Part shown: piece by piece, positions 7,359-14,504 of the stretch
Numbering within the stretch: the first letter of the stretch is position 1
Layout of the letters: every line of letters begins with the position of its first letter
Origin: a virus
Direction: 5' to 3' (one strand)
DNA length: 43,037 nt
IMG/VR virus record: IMGVR_UViG_3300023094_000017
Coordinates: 1 to 43,037 of that record
The notes under the pieces: model-generated
What the model was told of the DNA's origin: nothing
What the model saw: the letters and a program-made list of their open reading frames with translations, nothing else
The model's database searches: none
Translations under genes and position numbers: made by a program

Positions 7359-7900
7359 GGCCGCTACCTGTTACCTTAAAATCAAAGGTAACGGCCGGTA
7401 AGTTGCCGGATCTTGATAAGGGATTATTTGCACACTTGCTTGAATTAAGTGAGGGTAAAACCGTAACTTTAACGTTGGATTACTACGTAAACAAGCGCAC
7501 CAATGCCCAAAACGGCTATTACTGGCCGGTTATTATAGAATATGTTTTAGAGGGCCTTATAGATGTGGGTTACAGGCGCGAGGCATTGGATCCCGACACG
7601 GTGCACGATTATCTAAAAAACAAGTTTTTGCGGCACATGCGAAAGCGAATTGTAAACCCGGTAACCAAACAGTACTTAACTAAAATCCCTACAACTACAG
7701 AGCTTAATACGTGGGAATTTATGGACTATATGGAGGGTATATGTATTTGGGCATCTGAATTTTTATCAATCTCTATTCCAGCACCAAATAAAGAATGGAA
7801 AGAACAAGCAGAAATTGATTATAAAAATGCCCTTTCTAAAGGTTTGATAACTGTAGAAGAGAGAAATAGAACAAGAATAGCATTATTACTACAGAGGTGA
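7346..7900 (+). CDS. NinB-like recombination protein
   Basis: The segment [18 protein letters not shown] (about 46-63) and the following helices ([10 protein letters not shown]...) match the pattern of NinB-type proteins. These bind single-stranded DNA and help phage recombination in lambda-like systems. A second motif, [21 protein letters not shown] followed by 'IPAP', is typical of phage relatives. The last 60 residues are more AT-rich than the rest and end in an overlap (GTGA) with the HNH gene, which may have replaced the native 3' end. Confidence 0.6.
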   Translation: MPPLRPLPVTLKSKVTAGKLPDLDKGLFAHLLELSEGKTVTLTLDYYVNKRTNAQNGYYWPVIIEYVLEGLIDVGYRREALDPDTVHDYLKNKFLRHMRKRIVNPVTKQYLTKIPTTTELNTWEFMDYMEGICIWASEFLSISIPAPNKEWKEQAEIDYKNALSKGLITVEERNRTRIALLLQR

Positions 7901-8526
7901 AAAAAGAAATTGTTTTATGTTTAAATTGCAGTAAAGAGATTACGGTATTTAAATGCCACATAAAAAGAGGTAGAGGTAAATTCTGCTCAAAAAATTGCTC
8001 TACCAGCTACAATCATTCATATATAAATTCGTTTGCTATCTCTGCTAAGATAAAGATGAAGTCTAATGGTTGTAATATAGGCGGCAGGCCATTAAATAGG
8101 ATTATAAAAAAATGTAAAATATGCAATGCCGAAATGTCCTTAACATTAAGTAATGAAAAAAAGAAATTCTGCTCAATAAAATGTAGGGATACTATAAAAA
8201 GGCCGTATAAAAAACAAACTAATCCGTCTAAAAACTCAGGAGAAAAACACTATAACTGGAAAGGTGGAGTTACAAAAAAAGCCGAACTAATTAGGGGTTC
8301 TTGTGAGTATAAAAATTGGCGAAAATCTGTTTTTGAGCGTGATAATTATACTTGTGTTATTTGCGGGGATCGTTCATGTACAGATAATAGGATTAGACTT
8401 AATGCAGATCACATAAAGCCATTTTCAATTTATATCGAACTTCGGTTCGATATAAATAATGGGCGAACGCTTTGTGAGCCTTGCCATAGGAATACGCCAA
8501 CATACGGAATAAATATTAAACCATAA
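7897..8526 (+). CDS. HNH homing endonuclease with zinc-finger N-terminus
   Basis: It starts with GTG overlapping the previous stop. The N-terminal 110 residues hold paired cysteine knuckles (CLNC...CSKNC and CKIC...CSIKC). After EKHYNWKGG, a motif common in homing HNH proteins, comes the nuclease core: CVICG at about 152-156, NADHIKPFS and a final CEPCHRNT. The gene is strongly AT-rich and is sandwiched between the NinB-like and DnaA-like genes, consistent with a mobile insertion. Its 209 residues are complete for the class. Confidence 0.88.
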   Translation: MKKEIVLCLNCSKEITVFKCHIKRGRGKFCSKNCSTSYNHSYINSFAISAKIKMKSNGCNIGGRPLNRIIKKCKICNAEMSLTLSNEKKKFCSIKCRDTIKRPYKKQTNPSKNSGEKHYNWKGGVTKKAELIRGSCEYKNWRKSVFERDNYTCVICGDRSCTDNRIRLNADHIKPFSIYIELRFDINNGRTLCEPCHRNTPTYGINIKP

Positions 8527-8537
8527 TTAAATAAACT

Positions 8538-8951
8538 ATGTATTGTAACCCTACTGTATGGGGAATTACGGCCATATCGTGCCGTTTTGATCCCGTTATA
8601 CTACCCCAAAAAAAATTAACAGACGCAGAGAAAGTTAACGCAATAATAGCGTTAACCTGCAATTACTTCAATGTATCAAAATTAGACATTGAAAGCCAAA
8701 GCCGCGAACGGGAGGTAGTAACCCCCAGGCAAATAGCAATGTATTTAATTCATTCACATTGTGAAATAACATTAAAAAAAATTGGTAAAATGTTCGGCGG
8801 CCGGGATCACTCAACCGTTATTTATGCCAAAAATACCGTGTTAGATCTTTCTGATACCGACAAGGTTTACAAAAAAAATGTCGCAAACATTAATACGCAG
8901 TTAATTAATATACAAAACTGTACACAAATACCTAAAATTGTACGGTTTTAA
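8538..8951 (+). CDS. DnaA domain IV-like DNA-binding protein, 137 aa
   Basis: Residues 60-100 carry the signature of the DnaA C-terminal DNA-binding domain: TPRQIAMYL, then KKIGKMFGGRD and HSTVIYAKN, with the GGRDHSTV core at 87-94. Host DnaA uses this domain to read DnaA boxes, but here the ATPase and helicase-loading domains are absent. The protein could mark a phage origin, compete with host DnaA, or repress. It is the last gene before the RNA unit at 9000-9140 and lies about 1 kb before an origin-like region at 9908-9951. Confidence 0.85.
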   Translation: MYCNPTVWGITAISCRFDPVILPQKKLTDAEKVNAIIALTCNYFNVSKLDIESQSREREVVTPRQIAMYLIHSHCEITLKKIGKMFGGRDHSTVIYAKNTVLDLSDTDKVYKKNVANINTQLINIQNCTQIPKIVRF

Positions 8952-8999
8952 AAACAGTAAAGTTAACCAATAGTTATTTATAAAAATAATGCCAAAATG

Positions 9000-9030
9000 T
9001 TTGTATTAACGTAAACTTTACATAGATTTA
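9000..9030 (+). promoter_or_regulatory. Bacteroidota-type promoter for a short leader RNA
   Basis: TTTG at 9000-9003, 19 bases, then TAGATTTA at 9023-9030 (one mismatch to TAnnTTTG). Transcription would start near 9034. The unit reads into the hairpins ending at 9140 and then the HNH/replication genes. Confidence 0.65.
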
Positions 9031-9033
9031 CAA

Positions 9034-9140
9034 CCGTATTAACGGTTAAGCTATTGCGAGTAGAGAACGCAGCAGCCTAATTAATCTAAAAGGATAACCC
9101 TTTTGTAGCCCGGATCTTCTCTACAGGTTCGGGCTTTTTA
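9034..9140 (+). ncRNA. Candidate leader RNA or small RNA with competing hairpins
   Basis: Between promoter and terminator, about 105 bases contain four potential helices: AACCG/CGGTT (9032-9047 region), AAAAGG/CCTTTT (9088-9104), the long-range GTAGAGAA (9060-9067) with TTCTCTAC (9117-9124), and the terminator stem. The long-range helix and the terminator cross each other, so they form a pseudoknot or exclude one another. No reading frame of useful size is present. It may be an attenuator for the replication genes or a free small RNA. Confidence 0.55.
9107..9140 (+). terminator. Intrinsic terminator upstream of the replication block
   Basis: AGCCCG (9107-9112) pairs with CGGGCT (9130-9135), followed by TTTTTA. 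It lies 23 bases before the HNH gene at 9163 and would end or attenuate the transcript from the 9000 promoter. Confidence 0.7.
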
Positions 9141-9162
9141 GTACCCTAATTTTTAAAAAAAA

Positions 9163-9543
9163 ATGGCTTATCATAAATTATCTGATCCCCAAATAAGAAA
9201 GTTTGTTTTGCAAAAATTTAATAATCGATGTGCTTATTGTGGCTGCAAACTAACAATGTGTAATCTGCAAATAGACCATATAGAGGCTTTAGATCGATCT
9301 GAGCCTCGACACCTGCGCGGGCCGAGTGTAGTTGATAATTATAATCCATCGTGCCCCGAATGCAACCAAAGTAAATCAAATAAATCATTAGAGTATTGGC
9401 GTGAGGATATGCAGTTGAAAACTATGAGAATGGCCCGCGATAGCTCATCTTATAGAACATTATTAAGAATGGGTTTAATAAAAGAGCAAAAAAAACCAAT
9501 CATTTTTTATTTTGAAAAATTTAATAATAAAAACAATGGCTAA
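9163..9543 (+). CDS. HNH endonuclease, 126 aa (paralogue of 14505-14924)
   Basis: The core is CAYCGCKL at 23-30, QIDHIEALD with DH at 38-39, then NYNPSCPECNQSKSNKS at 59-75, a full HNH with four zinc cysteines. The N-terminal FVLQKFNNRCAYCGC and the C-terminal KPIIFYFE recur in the protein at 14505, so the two are duplicates. Its stop region overlaps the start of the replication gene (ATGGCTAA at 9536-9543). It is AT-rich. It may be a homing enzyme linked to the replication gene. Confidence 0.85.
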   Translation: MAYHKLSDPQIRKFVLQKFNNRCAYCGCKLTMCNLQIDHIEALDRSEPRHLRGPSVVDNYNPSCPECNQSKSNKSLEYWREDMQLKTMRMARDSSSYRTLLRMGLIKEQKKPIIFYFEKFNNKNNG

Positions 9544-10348
9544 GAGATTTCAAGATACAGAAGAGTGTAAAAGCCACTTTGTTAGAAATATGCCCGGGCA
9601 ATATAGGGCTTTTTGGTTTTGGCTAAAGGTTGCTTGCGATCACGCTGGATTATGGGAGATAGATTTAGACGAAGCGAGAATGCGAACGGGATTTTTAGAC
9701 TTGAATAAAGAAGATGCTGAGCGATATTTTGCACCAAAAATATTAACTTTACCATGTGGTGAAAAGTGGTTTTTATTGGATTTCTGCGAAGATCAGTATA
9801 AAACAAACACCCTTGATCCATACAGAAATACGGCACATAGAGGGGTAGTTAAATTGCTTCATAAGGCCAGGTTAATAGATAATGAATACAATGTTTTGAG
9901 GGAGCCATTTGTAGGGCTTTTAAAGCCCCTACAAAGCAACTTTAAAGTTGCTAAGGATATGGATAAGGTTTTGGATTTGAATATAGACAGCTTTAATAAA
10001 AAAGAGGAAAATTCGGAAAAAAAAGAAACAAAATCTATGACAAAAGAACCAGCTAAAACATTTAATACACCACTTGCAATTGCCTTTAAGGAATTTAGGG
10101 AGATGCGGGCTAAGATTAAAAAGCCTTTGACAGAGCGTGCAACATCAATGATACACACCGAGTTAAATAAATTGGCGGGCGATAATGAAGAGCTAAAAAT
10201 AGCAATATTAAATCAATCTGTATTGCATTGCTATCAAGATGTTTACCCGCTAAAGGACAAAAAACCATTTACTCAGGCAGGCAAAGCCGGTAAGCTGGAA
10301 GTACTTAGCGATATTGTAGGATCTGCAGAATACAGGGAGCAAGCGTAA
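9536..10348 (+). CDS. Phage replication initiator/organiser-like protein, 270 aa
   Basis: I chose the ATG at 9536 (MAKRFQDTEECK) that overlaps the HNH stop. The N-terminal ~110 residues, with GQYRAFWFWLKVACDHAGLW followed by EIDLD, resemble the winged-helix domain of phage replisome organisers. A charged low-complexity linker (about 145-175) leads to a C-terminal helical domain (KEFREMRAKIKKPLTERA...) like DnaD/DnaT-type loaders. In lambda-like phages such proteins bind iterons within their own gene. Two adjacent dyads and an A-rich stretch lie in this linker region at 9908-10060. Confidence 0.7.
   Translation: MAKRFQDTEECKSHFVRNMPGQYRAFWFWLKVACDHAGLWEIDLDEARMRTGFLDLNKEDAERYFAPKILTLPCGEKWFLLDFCEDQYKTNTLDPYRNTAHRGVVKLLHKARLIDNEYNVLREPFVGLLKPLQSNFKVAKDMDKVLDLNIDSFNKKEENSEKKETKSMTKEPAKTFNTPLAIAFKEFREMRAKIKKPLTERATSMIHTELNKLAGDNEELKIAILNQSVLHCYQDVYPLKDKKPFTQAGKAGKLEVLSDIVGSAEYREQA
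9908..9951. other. Candidate replication origin: two adjacent dyads within the initiator gene
   Basis: A near-perfect inverted repeat (TTTGTAGGG... with CCCCTACAAA, 9908-9934) is followed at once by a perfect 16-base palindrome, GCAACTTTAAAGTTGC (9936-9951). The next ~110 bases are very A-rich. Dyads plus an A-rich flank inside the initiator gene recall the lambda O gene layout. There are no clear tandem iterons, so this remains a candidate. Confidence 0.4.
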
Positions 10349-10350
10349 TT

Positions 10351-11238
10351 ATGAGTACAGAATTACAAACAACATCTTCCGGGCTATCTGCCTTATACGT
10401 GGTGCCCGCGCAAAACAATGCGATAGTAAAAGCCTTACAAAGCCCTTTAGTTAACCAGGTAGAGCCAAAAGAAGTTTTTGCAGCACTTAATTTAGCAATT
10501 GGCAAGGCGTATGCCGATACGGGTTTTAAGATCGTGCCGGATGGTGCCAGCAGCGAAGAGGGCAAAGCCGCAAAGGTTCTGTATGGCAACATGATTAACG
10601 AGCTTGTTACCTACGTAAAAACCTACGCGGCAACCTACCGGGTAAATGAGATAGGGATAGCCATAGAACGCGGCACACAAAAAGAGTACGGCGATTACTA
10701 CGGGCTTAACAAAGTATCATTTGTTCAATTCATAAAAGGCTACAAGGCAAGCGAGGCCAGGGCCACAGCATTAGCCGCACACATAGCAAACCAGGATAAA
10801 CCAAAAATGCCACCAACAATAGAAGAGCAGTTTAACACCGCCAAAGAAAACACCCTGCAGGCATTTGAAAGCCATAAAAGCAGAAAGCCCATAGAGCGCC
10901 TATTTGCGCCGGCGTATGACTTTTTAAAAGAATTACAACTTTGTATTTACGATAAAGAAGTAAGGGCCGAGATATTTAAAACAGCAACCGCCAGGGTAAT
11001 AGACGAGGCCCGGAGTAAAAAGGCCGGAGGTGATTATTTTGCAAGGCAGGCAATAAGCCAGCTAATCGAAAAATTCGAGTTACAGCCGGATCCGGGCACC
11101 AAAGAATTTAACATCATAGTAGCAAAGGGAAAGGCTATCACGTGCGCCCGGTACTTTGATGATGTGCTTTTAGTAGGCGAAGATTTGGCCGGGTTGATAG
11201 ATGGGAAAAAAGAATTTTATTTAAAACTTAAAGCATAA
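10351..11238 (+). CDS. Hypothetical replication-associated protein, 295 aa
   Basis: The N-terminal third contains a globular helical domain with the pattern NEIGIAIERGTQKEYGDYYG then FVQFIKGY (about 100-130), which I have seen in proteins encoded beside replication genes of Bacteroidota phages. The family has no function known to me. There is no Walker motif, so it is not a helicase or ATPase loader of the DnaC kind. It begins two bases after the initiator gene and shares its last base with the start of the methyltransferase, consistent with a single replication operon. Confidence 0.65.
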   Translation: MSTELQTTSSGLSALYVVPAQNNAIVKALQSPLVNQVEPKEVFAALNLAIGKAYADTGFKIVPDGASSEEGKAAKVLYGNMINELVTYVKTYAATYRVNEIGIAIERGTQKEYGDYYGLNKVSFVQFIKGYKASEARATALAAHIANQDKPKMPPTIEEQFNTAKENTLQAFESHKSRKPIERLFAPAYDFLKELQLCIYDKEVRAEIFKTATARVIDEARSKKAGGDYFARQAISQLIEKFELQPDPGTKEFNIIVAKGKAITCARYFDDVLLVGEDLAGLIDGKKEFYLKLKA

Positions 11239-12239
11239 TGCAGGAATTACTACTATCAACCGATTTTAGCGGATTAGGCAGCCCGGAAGAGGCTTTAAAG
11301 CGTTTGGGTGTACCACACCGCGTAGTATTTGCATGTGAGCGAGATAAATACGCCCGCCTGAGTTATGAAGCAAACCATAGCCCCGAAATATTTTATAATG
11401 ATGTAACCACAAGGGATAACGATACCGTGCCTTATAGCGATTGTTATGTTTTCGGTTTCCCCTGCCAGGCATTCAGTATTGCGGGCAAACAGTTAGGGTT
11501 TGAAGATATGCGCGGCACTTTGGTGTTTAATTCAGCTGATTATATCCGTAAGAAACGGCCGCGCACATTTATAGGAGAAAATGTAAAGGGATTGCTAAGC
11601 CATGACGGCGGCCGCACATTCAGGACAATTATAGACACCTTTGCTATAAGCGAAAACGGATCACATAATATGTTCCATAAAATTGACTGTTTAGGCTATC
11701 ATGTGTTTTATAAGGTGCACAACACTAAAAATTACGGCATACCTCAAAACCGTGAGCGTATTTTTATTATCGGTTTCCGGGATGAAGCGGACGCACTAAA
11801 TTTTCGCCACCCGGAAAAATTAAAGGGGTTTAAATCAACAATTGATATACTTTTAAATACAAAAAAAGATTATAAGGTTGTTAAAACGGATATTCAAATA
11901 ATGGCAAATGGTATAAGACTTAACACCATTAAAAAATTAGCGCAATTACCCGGAGGTTTTGAAAGCGCAAACCGAGTTTACTGCCCACACGGCATACTGC
12001 CCACACTTACATTAAAATGGGATCGTGTAAAAATTTTTGTAAATGGTAAAGTTAGGCACATGCACCCTATAGAATATTTTAGGGCGCAAGGATATTCAGA
12101 TAGATTTTTTTACAATTGTGCCAGGGTAAATAAATCAACTCAGCTTTACAAACAGGCGGGAAACTCGATCACGGTAGACACCATAATGCACATAATGAAA
12201 CGGGTATTAATTGCCATAGGTTACAAGTTTGATGCATAA
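11238..12239 (+). CDS. dcm: DNA (cytosine-5-)-methyltransferase
   Basis: All main C5-methylase motifs are visible: SAM-binding DFSGLGS (9-15), catalytic PCQ with C76 (GFPCQAFSIAG), ENV at 114-116, QNRER at 170-174, and the closing GNS near 308-310. The target-recognition region is about residues 190-290. No restriction partner is adjacent, so it is a solitary methylase that probably shields phage DNA from host restriction. The 333-residue length is normal. Its end overlaps the RusA gene by eight bases. Specificity cannot be read from sequence. Confidence 0.93.
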   Translation: MQELLLSTDFSGLGSPEEALKRLGVPHRVVFACERDKYARLSYEANHSPEIFYNDVTTRDNDTVPYSDCYVFGFPCQAFSIAGKQLGFEDMRGTLVFNSADYIRKKRPRTFIGENVKGLLSHDGGRTFRTIIDTFAISENGSHNMFHKIDCLGYHVFYKVHNTKNYGIPQNRERIFIIGFRDEADALNFRHPEKLKGFKSTIDILLNTKKDYKVVKTDIQIMANGIRLNTIKKLAQLPGGFESANRVYCPHGILPTLTLKWDRVKIFVNGKVRHMHPIEYFRAQGYSDRFFYNCARVNKSTQLYKQAGNSITVDTIMHIMKRVLIAIGYKFDA

Positions 12240-12588
12240 AATCAACTTTAAGCCGCTATCAATTAACGAAGCATATACCGGGGAACGTTATAAAACCCAG
12301 GATTACCGTAACTACAAAAAGGCTGTAACCCTAATGTTAAAACGGTACCCATTGCCTCCACCTCCGTTTTTTATTACAATCATTTGCGGGCAGTCAAATA
12401 TGGGCGCAGATTTTGATAACCCGGTAAAGCCATTTTGTGATGTACTGGCAAAGAAGTTTGGTTTTAATGATAAAATTATACACGCCGGTTATATCGCAAA
12501 AGTAGAAGTTCCGAAAGGAGAAGAGTTTATAATGTACAAGTTAGAGCACCACGAGCCAATAAAATTAAGTGATTTAATTATACAATAA
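12232..12588 (+). CDS. rusA: RusA-like Holliday junction resolvase
   Basis: RusA enzymes cut four-way junctions using a cluster of aspartates. Here D60, D62, N63 and K66 form the core motif GADFDNPVKPF, followed by D70 and then GFND at 77-80. The N-terminal 'SINEAYTGERYKT' is also typical. Length (118 residues) matches the family. I took the ATG at 12232 rather than a TTG one codon upstream. It ends the replication and recombination operon, supplying junction resolution for ERF-made intermediates. Confidence 0.88.
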   Translation: MHKINFKPLSINEAYTGERYKTQDYRNYKKAVTLMLKRYPLPPPPFFITIICGQSNMGADFDNPVKPFCDVLAKKFGFNDKIIHAGYIAKVEVPKGEEFIMYKLEHHEPIKLSDLIIQ

Positions 12589-12589
12589 A

Positions 12590-12621
12590 GTTGTACAATT
12601 AAAATATAATTATTACCTTAC
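12590..12621 (+). promoter_or_regulatory. Weak Bacteroidota-type promoter candidate
   Basis: GTTG (12590-12593), 20 bases, TACCTTAC (12614-12621). Both boxes have mismatches. It would serve the small membrane-protein genes from 12645 on. Confidence 0.4.
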
Positions 12622-12644
12622 AGGCATATTAAAAAACCCTAATT

Positions 12645-12776
12645 ATGAGCCACAGAGAATTAATAATTACTATTGCAGTTTCGTGTTGGTTTTTACTAAT
12701 GTTCGGGATATGTGTTTTGAATTACCATATAAGCCCAAAGGACGTTCCCCCGCTTATGGATGACGAATTAATTTAA
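12645..12776 (+). CDS. Small single-pass membrane protein, 43 aa
   Basis: A 43-residue frame (MSHRELIITI...) with one hydrophobic helix of about 20 residues (LIITIAVSCWFLLMFGICVL) and an acidic C-terminal tail. It starts 24 bases after a promoter-like sequence and is followed by another tiny membrane gene. It is too short for family assignment. Its spacing and clear helix support a real gene. Confidence 0.5.
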   Translation: MSHRELIITIAVSCWFLLMFGICVLNYHISPKDVPPLMDDELI

Positions 12777-12804
12777 CCTATTTATAAACCCTAATTTAAA
12801 AAAG

Positions 12805-12918
12805 ATGAAAGTCAAAACAGTGTACCCGGAGCCAGCCTTAGAGGTGAGCTTTAAAACCGTGCTAATAACCGCAGCTTTATTGGTTGCTATTGTATTACCG
12901 TTTATTAAAACGATTTAG
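12805..12918 (+). CDS. Small single-pass membrane protein, 37 aa
   Basis: A 37-residue frame with a polar N-terminus and a C-terminal hydrophobic helix (TVLITAALLVAIVLPFI). The stop is at 12916-12918, one base before the ATG of the next gene at 12920, which supports its being translated. No family is recognised. Confidence 0.5.
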   Translation: MKVKTVYPEPALEVSFKTVLITAALLVAIVLPFIKTI

Positions 12919-12919
12919 C

Positions 12920-13423
12920 ATGTGGAAATTAAGATTAAGAAAAAAAAGCACCGAGGCAAAAGTAGTATCAATTACAAATGATTTGGTACACCAATTACGG
13001 GAGAGTATAAAGGGCCTGGAAGCTGAAAACAAAACACTGCTTTACCAAAACGAGCAGTTACACAAGATTGGAGAGGCACAGGACGCGGATTTTGAAAGGT
13101 ATGAATTAAAGTTTGCTGAATGGCAACTAAGAGTAAGCCAGGCAAACGATTTATGTTTAAAGTACGAAGATAATATAACGGCTTTAAAATCAATAGTTGC
13201 AAACCTGCGCAGGCAAAAGGTATACGCCGGGCAAAAGTTTTATAACCCTGCAAACCACAATGCGCCGACTGTTTACGTATGTGCCCGCTGGAATGAGTGG
13301 TATATAGTAAGGCAGCAAAACGAGGCCACGCCGCGGCTAATTACCGCAGATGTTTTTAAAGAGCAATACCCAGGCTACGAAGTATTGCCAGCTATGAACC
13401 TTAACCGTAAAAACTTAGCATAA
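12920..13423 (+). CDS. Hypothetical coiled-coil protein, 167 aa
   Basis: The start at 12920 (MWKLRLRKKS) is chosen over an upstream in-frame ATG that overlaps the tiny membrane gene. A long coiled coil covers about residues 20-100 (LVHQLRESIKGLEAENKTLL...), followed by a compact beta-like C-terminal domain (GQKFYNPANHNAPTVYVC..., WNEWYIVRQ). It overlaps the next gene by one base. It could be a scaffold or an adaptor for small neighbours, but its function is unknown. Confidence 0.65.
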   Translation: MWKLRLRKKSTEAKVVSITNDLVHQLRESIKGLEAENKTLLYQNEQLHKIGEAQDADFERYELKFAEWQLRVSQANDLCLKYEDNITALKSIVANLRRQKVYAGQKFYNPANHNAPTVYVCARWNEWYIVRQQNEATPRLITADVFKEQYPGYEVLPAMNLNRKNLA

Positions 13424-13695
13424 TGGAAGATCAAAATAGCTGGAAAGACCAAAGCCGTAAAAATTGGCGCAGCATAGAAACGGATGAAAGTAGCATACGA
13501 GAACAGGCAACCGTAGGGGCGCTTATGCGTATCGCAGATGCTACGGAGATAATGGCCGGCAACTTCATACAGTTGCAAAAGGATCGCGATTACTGGAAAG
13601 AACAGTATAACCGGGCGAATGCTGAGCGCCTGAGCTTAAAAGCCACCGTAAAAAGCTTACGGGGATGGAATACACGATATAAAAACCGGGTTTAA
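13423..13695 (+). CDS. Hypothetical helical protein, 90 aa
   Basis: Mostly helical and highly charged (MEDQNSWKDQ...). The C-terminal half is a probable coiled coil (FIQLQKDRDYWKEQYNRANA), a layout that also occurs in its upstream neighbour, so the two may interact. Both ends overlap neighbours by one base (TAATG), so it is in a translationally coupled string. Confidence 0.6.
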   Translation: MEDQNSWKDQSRKNWRSIETDESSIREQATVGALMRIADATEIMAGNFIQLQKDRDYWKEQYNRANAERLSLKATVKSLRGWNTRYKNRV

Positions 13696-13913
13696 TGAAA
13701 AAATTTATAACAGTAATATTTAGGGTATTATGCTTGCCTTTTTGGATGTGTATAACCGCAATAGCTTTGTTTTACCAATGGCTTTTACTTGGGTATAACT
13801 ACCTGATTTACGGCGGCGAAAGCGTGGCATATACAAAGAAAACGCAAAAGCCAATGATTGCGGACGTATTCTTTTACGCTCAAAAACAAATGCAAAATGA
13901 GCGAAAAGATTAA
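13695..13913 (+). CDS. Small membrane protein, 72 aa
   Basis: One or two closely spaced hydrophobic helices cover residues 3-40 (FITVIFRVLCLPFWMCITA, then IALFYQWLLLGYNYLIY), followed by a polar tail. The gene sits in the coupled string 12920-14385 and overlaps the next start (13897). A role in the host inner membrane is likely, perhaps takeover or exclusion, but nothing specific is visible. Confidence 0.6.
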   Translation: MKKFITVIFRVLCLPFWMCITAIALFYQWLLLGYNYLIYGGESVAYTKKTQKPMIADVFFYAQKQMQNERKD

Positions 13914-14094
13914 GCACCCATACAAGCGCGGCAACCGTTGGGCTACCTCAATGGCCGGCAAGGATTTAAAGGTAATGGCTGTAGCAGATAACTACCTAAT
14001 GGTACGTTATGTAGATTGCGGCAAGCCATTTACCCAACACGTTAAACAATTCCCGAGGTTCTTACAGGGCATAGGGGCTAAACAAATAAAGTAA
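13897..14094 (+). CDS. Hypothetical basic protein, 65 aa
   Basis: I use the ATG at 13897 (MSEKIKHPYKRG), which overlaps the end of the membrane gene by 17 bases. An earlier in-frame ATG at 13858 overlaps more and looks less likely. The protein seems to be a small beta-barrel-like domain (KVMAVADNYLMVRYVDCGKPF) rich in Lys and Arg. The stop is followed directly by the next ATG. Family unknown; nucleic-acid binding is possible. Confidence 0.6.
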   Translation: MSEKIKHPYKRGNRWATSMAGKDLKVMAVADNYLMVRYVDCGKPFTQHVKQFPRFLQGIGAKQIK

Positions 14095-14385
14095 ATGGTA
14101 AATTTAGATAAGCCTTTCCGTACCGGCACGCTTTACGGGATACCTATAATTGTAAAAGTTGTAGAAGATGAAGTAAAGGAGTTTTTAGAGATAATGGAAG
14201 CGGTGCCCGATAGCTACGTGCAGCAGGATAGCGGAGTTTATTATCTCTACCTACCAGGGCAAAGCCGGTTTGAGATCAATAAAAAGTTTTTGGCCCGTAT
14301 ACTGGAATGCCTTAGCGAAGATGCTTTAACCGATAAGCTTTATCTTTGTAAGATATCGCTAAAAACAATACGGATGTATCAATAA
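14095..14385 (+). CDS. Hypothetical protein, 96 aa
   Basis: Unrecognised alpha/beta protein (MVNLDKPFRT...), acidic in its middle, with a closing helix and strand (ARILECLSEDAL...YLCKISLK). It starts immediately after the preceding stop and overlaps the next tiny gene by one base, so it is coupled in the same string. Confidence 0.6.
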   Translation: MVNLDKPFRTGTLYGIPIIVKVVEDEVKEFLEIMEAVPDSYVQQDSGVYYLYLPGQSRFEINKKFLARILECLSEDALTDKLYLCKISLKTIRMYQ

Positions 14386-14501
14386 TGCGCCGGCTTAAAA
14401 GAGCAATATACAGGCAGCGAGTAAGCAAGGCGCCAAAGTGGATAAGCCACAAAATGTACTGCCAATGTTGGGGCTGTAAATTTATAAGATCAATAATCTA
14501 A
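14385..14501 (+). CDS. Tiny Cys-rich basic protein, 38 aa
   Basis: A 38-residue frame starting at the TAATG overlap (MRRLKRAIYRQR...) with a CQCWGC cluster near the C-terminus that could hold a metal. It is very basic. The overlap with the previous stop and the three-base gap to the HNH gene suggest it is a real gene, though it is too short for certainty. Confidence 0.45.
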   Translation: MRRLKRAIYRQRVSKAPKWISHKMYCQCWGCKFIRSII

Positions 14502-14504
14502 ACA

